Below, piece after piece: positions 8,601 through 12,038 of a stretch of DNA of 12,038 nucleotides; the stretch's first letter is position 1; each line of letters opens with the position of its first letter. The DNA is taken from the NCBI GenBank assembly GCA_040753915.1, contig JBFMDN010000105.1:1-12038 (forward strand), written 5' to 3'. Under the pieces are notes generated by a model. That model had not been told where the DNA came from, did no database searches, and saw only the letters and a list, made by a program, of their open reading frames with translations. Both the position numbers and the translations under genes were made by a program. The stretch comes from JBFMDN01 sp040753915 (lineage in GTDB: Bacteria > Desulfobacterota > Desulfomonilia > Desulfomonilales > Desulfomonilaceae).

Positions 8601-9285
8601 ATCTCCTGGCGCTTCGCCAGACGCGGTGTTGGCAACAAGCATGGTGAGCCACGGCGTGGATGTCGACCGTTTCAATTCCATGATTTTTTATGGGATGCCT
8701 CGTCAAAATGCAGAATACATACAGGCGTCCAGCCGTGTGGGCCGTAGCCACACTGGCATCGTGTTCACATGCCTACACCCTGTCCGCGAGCGAGATCAAA
8801 GTCATTACGCGTACTTCTTGAAATTCCATGAGTTCCTTGGGCAACTCGTGGAGCCAGTGGCTATCAACCGCTGGTCAAAATTCAGCATCAACCGAACATT
8901 GCCGGGCTTGTTCATGGGTGTGCTTCTTCAACTTATCGCCAATGGTTCTGGGGAGACCAATCCCAATAGATACTACTACGTCGATTTTGTCAGAAGAAAA
9001 ATCAGTGAGGGCAGTCTGAGCGTGGAACACTTCATCCCCTTACTTGAGCGGGCCTATTGTGTGCAAATACCGAAGACGCAAAGCGAGATGGATTTCCGCG
9101 ACGAAATTCGAGTCCGGGTGCGCCAGTACTTTGATTGGATTGTCAATCCAGCAGCAGGGATGACTTTTGTTTCCGACGTTCTTATTCCAAAGCCTATGCG
9201 GAGCCTTCGAGATGTCGATGAGGCCATTCCAATCGAGTTGGATACCTTGGGATCGCAATGGACGACTAGGATCGACAGAGTCTAG
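5662..9285 (+). CDS. drmA: DISARM helicase DrmA
   Basis: A 1207-residue superfamily 2 helicase, the motor of DISARM, known to pair with DrmB on DNA. Residues 1-110 form the N-terminal region; about 112-185 is a low-complexity linker rich in Gln, Gly, Ser and Asp; a second globular block reaches about 500. Helicase motifs: I PTGGGKTE (534-541), II DELH (776-779), III SSAT (814-817), V VSHGVDVD (995-1002), VI QASSRVGR (1021-1028). A zinc-ribbon-like insertion lies between motifs I and II (Cys659, 662, 682, 687), and a second cysteine cluster CSEHGYYKGCCCQKDC is at 738-753. ATG 5662 overlaps the drmE stop; a second ATG at 5668 lies 9 nt after AAGGA (5654-5658) and may be the real start, costing two residues. 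drmB follows after 13 nt. Length and motif order are as expected for an intact DrmA. Confidence 0.93.
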   Translation: MSMSNKSWDHSEETRLAEFLVGRVRDRASGRSEGECLRNYPRDVYFVGNLRPFRDEQPDPEGQPGHLRELLSKLAPVSFGAEFLLCANRDSIEVSVKLRWTCYYRVFPTLAQQREHQRQGNRSAAAGSQDSPVVTRVPGSTGAGVKDGTSRPREDDTDIVAQENENRMAEVDSPELADSVVDRRRARNPEDSLFIRFRKITCHAVGRIVVLCHRQGRWAVDSSDLQASLNDEVVRAQEIALNDPDRVRIARHSDPKIRVPDAALASDTAYDEFRQSLQVNVPLEWHWEVRSEIWSPASAEKSERVLGIEFVNSSPMVSNSPNTEAFFFDTEALFEFPGREVRPFELDLAPQGFRYDRYVWGRGINCAVERPTGASSAQAFVTTHAPVYRQMRFQTRTVPTADFDALAGDPMPTLTAILEEMERYLGVWDRERDCYVKSNPNWEHDYDDDFMRDRRTFEKDIERFKRGCELIGTHPDVRLAFQLTNETFRRGPKTGWRLFQIVFLVSQIPGIAALSDPTGAGAADREQVDIIYFPTGGGKTEAYLAVITFHCFFDRLRGKTGGVTAWTRFPLRLLTLQQTQRVADVIGMAELVRRDQQDPRLAGADVDGFAVGYFVGQGGSPNEIVNPHRYPYANAEHHVTWSKVNDPRERQTWKRVVRCPSCQTATVNVEFDEARVQLIHRCSESSCHFPHGIIPVYIVDNEIYRYLPSVMVGTIDKLAGLGNQRKFALLFGQTDGRCSEHGYYKGCCCQKDCTDENRLQQNVQPTLSGPTLFVQDELHLLKEGLGTFDGHYETFAQELQRDFGETHALKIIASSATIEAFERQVNHLYGRKPVQACVFPGPGPTLGQSFYAETLPHAQRLYVGLIPHNKTIFNTILELIELYHREIYALQSLHMSQPNPYGGTLSPGTPEWQELLDVYATSLTYFLASRELNSIRTDLEGDVLPRLQRDGLVPLELSELTGSTSTDDVSRILEKLERPASPGASPDAVLATSMVSHGVDVDRFNSMIFYGMPRQNAEYIQASSRVGRSHTGIVFTCLHPVRERDQSHYAYFLKFHEFLGQLVEPVAINRWSKFSINRTLPGLFMGVLLQLIANGSGETNPNRYYYVDFVRRKISEGSLSVEHFIPLLERAYCVQIPKTQSEMDFRDEIRVRVRQYFDWIVNPAAGMTFVSDVLIPKPMRSLRDVDEAIPIELDTLGSQWTTRIDRV

Positions 9286-9298
9286 TGGAGAGGATACC

Positions 9299-11155
9299 AT
9301 GGTAAGGACAATGAGCCGCGGAAAGCAACAGATCCTTTTCAACTATTTGCCAAACAGTACGTTTGACTTTGAGCGTGTGGCGGCCATAGCCCGTGTCCTC
9401 AGTATTCGTGGCGATCCAAGGACAGACTTGAACAGTTCAGTCCTGCTCCGCAGAGTAGCTGAAGAGGCCAGTGCTTGGCAGGAAGATATGCGACCCGCGC
9501 TACGCGACGATGTGTTTCGGCAAATTGACCGGTTCGTTCTTCTCGATCCCAGAAGCGTCCAATCAGAATTGTTCCCCAGAGTCCTTTGGTGTCAAAATGG
9601 TAGCTGCGGCAGGGTTTTCGATTTTCGTCACATAGATGTCTTGCGTCACCAGTGCCCATCATGTCACGACGGGCGTCTAGTACAGCTGCGGTTTGTAAGA
9701 ATTCACCGCTGCGGCTCACTTCAGCCGTTGCTGCCGCCTGCTTGCAGGCAGTGTCATACTGTAAACCACATGGCTCTGGACACGCGGGGGAGCGAACGCA
9801 TCTCCAATTTTCGCTGGGTTTGCCGCCAATGCAATATTGGAATTACTGTCTTCGGAGGACCCTGTGGAGAATGTCGCTGGCCTGACAGGGCCTTGCGCAA
9901 TATGGATATAGAGGTGCATCGGGCAGGGCGAACGTTCTATGCTCACACAACAGTCTTGCTCAATGTTCCTCATCGAAAATTGGATACGTTCTTCGGCTTG
10001 GAGGAATGGCCCGCGATTGCTGCCGCAAAGTTCCTCTGTATGCCGGAGGTTGCGAATAGGGCCTTGGCTGACTACACACCCGGCATTGAAAACTCCCAAG
10101 AGTCTAAAAGCACTGGTCTTTCTGGAATCGACTTGGACGAGCTTATGCGCCGACAGGCGGCCGGAGAATTGACAGCAGAGCAGTTAGTTCAGGAAATGCA
10201 GGCCCTTCGGGAACAGCGGCATCAAGAAAGGATGGCGAGTTCACCGAGTGGAATTGTGCAAAGCCTTTTTCGGCGCACAGGGGTCCCCTGGACCGTATGG
10301 AAGCAATCCGGTCAGGAAATGCTGGAGGCTGTCTTGCCACTGGAGACCGGTCACCGAACGGAGCTGGATCTCTCTGATCAGAACGCCCCTAGTGCCAAGA
10401 ATGCCAGGCAGATGGGACTCTCAAGCGTTGTGCTCGTGTCGGATTATCCGATCGTTACCGCTACCTATGGATTCAGCCGTGCGGAATATCGGCCGAATGA
10501 GTGTCGATTGAACCCTTTTCCAGGCCATCCTGATCACGGCGGCAGGTACCCTGTTTTCGTTGATGAAGTTCAAGCGGACGCGCTGTTGCTCAGTCTGAAT
10601 CCCAATCGAGTGATTGACTGGCTCCGTCGGAACGGGTGCAGTCCGGCCATCCCCAACGGAAGTGATCAGGAGCGGGCTCGAAGATCGTACTTTGTCCAGC
10701 TTCTCAGCAATGCGCCCCTTCGTGAGACCTTAAGGGCGGATCGTAGAGAAGAGCGCATGGTTTTTTGCTTGATTCATACTCTCAGCCATCTTTCGGTGCG
10801 GCAAGCAGCGTTGTTGTGCGGACTGGACCGCACTAGTCTCTCCGAATACGTGCTGCCCGGAGCTTTAACGTTTGCCCTCTATTGTAATCATCGTTTCGGA
10901 GCCACAATCGGGGCTCTAACAGCGCTATTTGAGCAATCTTTATCAGAGTGGCTGAAAGCCGTGAGAGATACGCGGCGGTGTGTTTACGATCCTGTATGCC
11001 GAGACCGGACGGGAAACTGCCATGCATGTACTCACTTGGCAGAGACCAGTTGCCGCTTCTTCAACCTAAACCTTAGTCGGGCATTCCTATTTGGAGGCCG
11101 TGATGCTGAATTGGGCGAAATACAGGTTGGTTACTTCGACCCCACTTTGCCGTGA
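9299..11155 (+). CDS. drmB: DISARM protein DrmB (DUF1998)
   Basis: A 618-residue DUF1998 protein, the obligate partner of DrmA in DISARM. The N-terminal third carries many cysteine pairs likely to bind zinc: C98/C103, C119/C122, C149/C152, C175/C178 and C189/C192. Residues about 262-345 are a charged, predicted helical insert (ELMRRQAAGELTAEQL). The DUF1998 domain covers about 485-600: ERMVFCLIHTLSHL, then YDPVC, CHAC, ETSC (Cys567, 574, 577, 585) and NLNLSRAFLFGG. The start at ATG 9299 follows GGAGAGGA (9287-9294). The frame is open 44 codons further upstream inside drmA, but that extension would overlap the helicase gene and has no ribosome-binding site. Its TGA stop is in frame with drmC, two codons before the drmC start. 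Confidence 0.93.
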   Translation: MVRTMSRGKQQILFNYLPNSTFDFERVAAIARVLSIRGDPRTDLNSSVLLRRVAEEASAWQEDMRPALRDDVFRQIDRFVLLDPRSVQSELFPRVLWCQNGSCGRVFDFRHIDVLRHQCPSCHDGRLVQLRFVRIHRCGSLQPLLPPACRQCHTVNHMALDTRGSERISNFRWVCRQCNIGITVFGGPCGECRWPDRALRNMDIEVHRAGRTFYAHTTVLLNVPHRKLDTFFGLEEWPAIAAAKFLCMPEVANRALADYTPGIENSQESKSTGLSGIDLDELMRRQAAGELTAEQLVQEMQALREQRHQERMASSPSGIVQSLFRRTGVPWTVWKQSGQEMLEAVLPLETGHRTELDLSDQNAPSAKNARQMGLSSVVLVSDYPIVTATYGFSRAEYRPNECRLNPFPGHPDHGGRYPVFVDEVQADALLLSLNPNRVIDWLRRNGCSPAIPNGSDQERARRSYFVQLLSNAPLRETLRADRREERMVFCLIHTLSHLSVRQAALLCGLDRTSLSEYVLPGALTFALYCNHRFGATIGALTALFEQSLSEWLKAVRDTRRCVYDPVCRDRTGNCHACTHLAETSCRFFNLNLSRAFLFGGRDAELGEIQVGYFDPTLP

Positions 11156-11161
11156 ATTCCC

Positions 11162-11704
11162 GTGAGGCATTCTATAGACCCAACCATCGAACTGGTAGTG
11201 ACGGCTCCAGAGCCCGCTGGGGCTTTGCTTGCCTACCGGACCCGATGTCGCACTACCATGGGGGTCCTCAGCCAACTGATTTCAGAGGCTCAACGGCACG
11301 TCATTATCGCCGCACCGTTCATGCAAACAGGTCATGGTATTTCGTCGGGGATTCTCGCTGACGCCCTACGTTCAACGTTGCGGCGAGGAGTGAACGTTGA
11401 TGTCCTGAGCACAGGACAAAGTTTGCAGACAATCGATCGGACGCAGTTGATGGTGGATGCACGCGGGCGGCTTAGGTTCTTCCAGGCCGCTGCTCACTTG
11501 GCCGATGACCAGCAGCTTGGATCACACGCCAAGTTTTGTGTTGCAGATGACGAGCTCGCATATGTGGGAAGCGCGAACTTGACTGGCCGAGGTCTGACCG
11601 GGCAGGTGGAGATGGGGGTGCTTGTTCGTGGCTCTATTGCTCGTCAAATCATCCAATTCTGGCATTATGCGGTCGAACTTGGTCTCTTTGTTCTTGTTGA
11701 GTGA
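11162..11704 (+). CDS. drmC: Short DISARM DrmC-like phospholipase-D-fold protein
   Basis: A 180-residue PLD-superfamily protein with one HKD motif: HAKFCVADD (His122, Lys124, Asp129) followed by GSANLTGRGL (136-145) and Glu150. Upstream are the usual strands VIIAAPF (47-53) and RGVNVDVL (75-82). The segment ELVVTAPE (10-17) and the R-T-T before VLSQLI match the start of the PLD part of DrmC. The helical N-terminal region that I expect in full-length DrmC is absent, so the protein looks N-terminally short. The start is GTG 11162 with no evident ribosome-binding site; the first in-frame ATG (codon 33) would remove family-typical sequence. It is in the same frame as drmB and separated from it only by TGA and two codons, so it depends on coupling or readthrough. 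DrmC is part of the conserved DISARM set, but its activity is not settled. Confidence 0.85.
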   Translation: MRHSIDPTIELVVTAPEPAGALLAYRTRCRTTMGVLSQLISEAQRHVIIAAPFMQTGHGISSGILADALRSTLRRGVNVDVLSTGQSLQTIDRTQLMVDARGRLRFFQAAAHLADDQQLGSHAKFCVADDELAYVGSANLTGRGLTGQVEMGVLVRGSIARQIIQFWHYAVELGLFVLVE

Positions 11705-11745
11705 TTTCTTCATTTCACGGCGCTGGACCTTGAAGAACGTTAGCT

Positions 11746-11760
11746 CCGGGTGTGACCCGG
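11746..11760. terminator. Weak hairpin downstream of drmC
   Basis: CCGGGT (11746-11751) pairs perfectly with ACCCGG (11755-11760) across a GTG loop, 42 bp after the drmC stop. GGGCG-GCT-CGCCC follows at 11777-11789. Neither is followed by a T-run, so this is not a standard intrinsic terminator. They may mark the 3' end of the operon transcript. Otherwise 11705-11865 holds no gene I can support. Confidence 0.25.
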
Positions 11761-11850
11761 CGGCCATCGAATCTAGGGGCGGCTCGCCCAACGCCGCACT
11801 GGGCATCAGTAAGCGAACTTGAATTCGGTTGACCCACCTTTTGCGGGTCT

Positions 11851-11920
11851 GGTAAAGGAAAGGGGGAAAGGGGTCAAAGGGGGTCAAGAAAGGGGGTCAA
11901 AGAAAGGGAAAGGGGGTCAA
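11851..11920. repeat. Right GGGGTCAA array with purine tract
   Basis: GGGGTCAA occurs at 11870-11877, 11880-11887, 11893-11900 and 11913-11920, separated by purine-only runs of A and G. This is the inverse complement of the TTGACCCC core repeated four times at the left border. Spacing here is irregular (10, 13 and 20 bp between starts) where the left array is regular at 19 bp. The purine tract mirrors the pyrimidine tract inside the left border. Confidence 0.85.
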
Positions 11921-11937
11921 GTCTGCTCTTGACTCAT
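11913..11937. repeat. Right REP-like hairpin / border inverted repeat
   Basis: GTCAAG at 11916-11921 pairs with CTTGAC at 11928-11933 across a 6-nt loop. It is the inverted partner of 421-445, matching at 22 of 25 positions. The stop codon of the right RAYT (complement of 11934-11936) lies inside its outer arm, so this repeat is the immediate 3' flank of that gene, just as the left repeat lies in the 5' flank of the left RAYT. Confidence 0.8.
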
Positions 11938-12038
11938 AGGATGCGTCGCTCGATCGCTTCCACCTTCCTCCTTAAGCTCCTGTCCTTTCCGATTCTTTGC
12001 TCCATGCGACATACCACGCTGCTCACGCTGCTGTAATT
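11934..12038 (-). CDS. RAYT transposase, C-terminal end
   Basis: Thirty-four codons and a TGA stop, open to the right window edge. The peptide contains YSSVSSVVCRMEQRIGKDR and ends KVEAIERRIL, the helical tail typical of RAYT/Y1 transposases of the DUF1568 type (S-x-V-S-x-x-V followed by a basic helix and an acidic end). It lies on the same strand as the left RAYT but is the opposite end of a gene, so it belongs to a second copy. The catalytic part is outside the window, and the two fragments do not overlap, so I cannot say how similar the two copies are. The short length limits certainty. Confidence 0.65.
   Translation of the reverse strand, partial: NYSSVSSVVCRMEQRIGKDRSLRRKVEAIERRIL

Noticed and set aside
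9167..9298. 44-residue N-terminal extension of DrmB inside drmA
   Set aside because: It would overlap the end of the helicase gene without a ribosome-binding site; ATG 9299 follows a strong GGAGAGGA.
11738..11792. Integron attC-like site (GTTAGCT ... GCCCAAC)
   Set aside because: The two core-like heptamers are in the wrong order for an attC, GTTAGCT does not fit GTTRRRY, and no integrase or cassette structure is present.
2..12038. One RAYT gene split by insertion of the DISARM locus
   Set aside because: On the minus strand an interrupted gene would have its N-terminus on the right and C-terminus on the left; the opposite is seen.

Overview
The window holds a complete-looking DISARM anti-phage locus of class 2 gene content, lying between two partial REP-associated tyrosine transposase (RAYT) genes. 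It suggests a moderately GC-rich, free-living bacterium. The sequence does not fix the taxon; TTGACCCC-type repeats beside RAYT genes occur in several phyla, so I make no firm assignment.

Layout, left to right. 2-394 (-): N-terminal part of a RAYT running off the left edge. 421-507: a REP-like hairpin and four 19-bp TTGACCCC tandem repeats. 508-1011: a leader region with palindromic CGCGAT/ATCGCG motifs and one weakly supported small ORF (779-1021). 1012-2889 (+): a GNAT acetyltransferase fused to an ABC-type ATPase (COG2401-like). 3029-5665 (+): DrmE-like protein. 5662-9285 (+): DrmA helicase. 9299-11155 (+): DrmB (DUF1998). 11162-11704 (+): a short DrmC-like phospholipase-D-fold protein. 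11705-11933: intergenic DNA ending in an inverted TTGACCCC array and a second REP-like hairpin. 11934-12038 (-): C-terminal end of another RAYT running off the right edge.

How the genes work together. drmE-drmA-drmB-drmC are overlapping or nearly contiguous on one strand and should form one operon; the GNAT-ABC gene sits 139 bp upstream on the same strand. DrmA and DrmB are the conserved DNA-engaging helicase/DUF1998 pair, DrmC is the PLD-fold accessory, and DrmE is the class 2 accessory of unknown biochemical role. The most notable point is what is missing: no DNA methyltransferase (DrmMI or DrmMII) and no SNF2 helicase DrmD is encoded between the RAYT borders, and the place of an extra gene is taken by the GNAT-ABC fusion. 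This is either a methylase-independent DISARM variant or a locus relying on a methylase elsewhere. The two border hairpins match at 22 of 25 positions in inverted orientation, and the two RAYT fragments lie on the same strand with their bodies outside the island. The locus is therefore bracketed by two separate RAYT/REP units rather than inserted into one.
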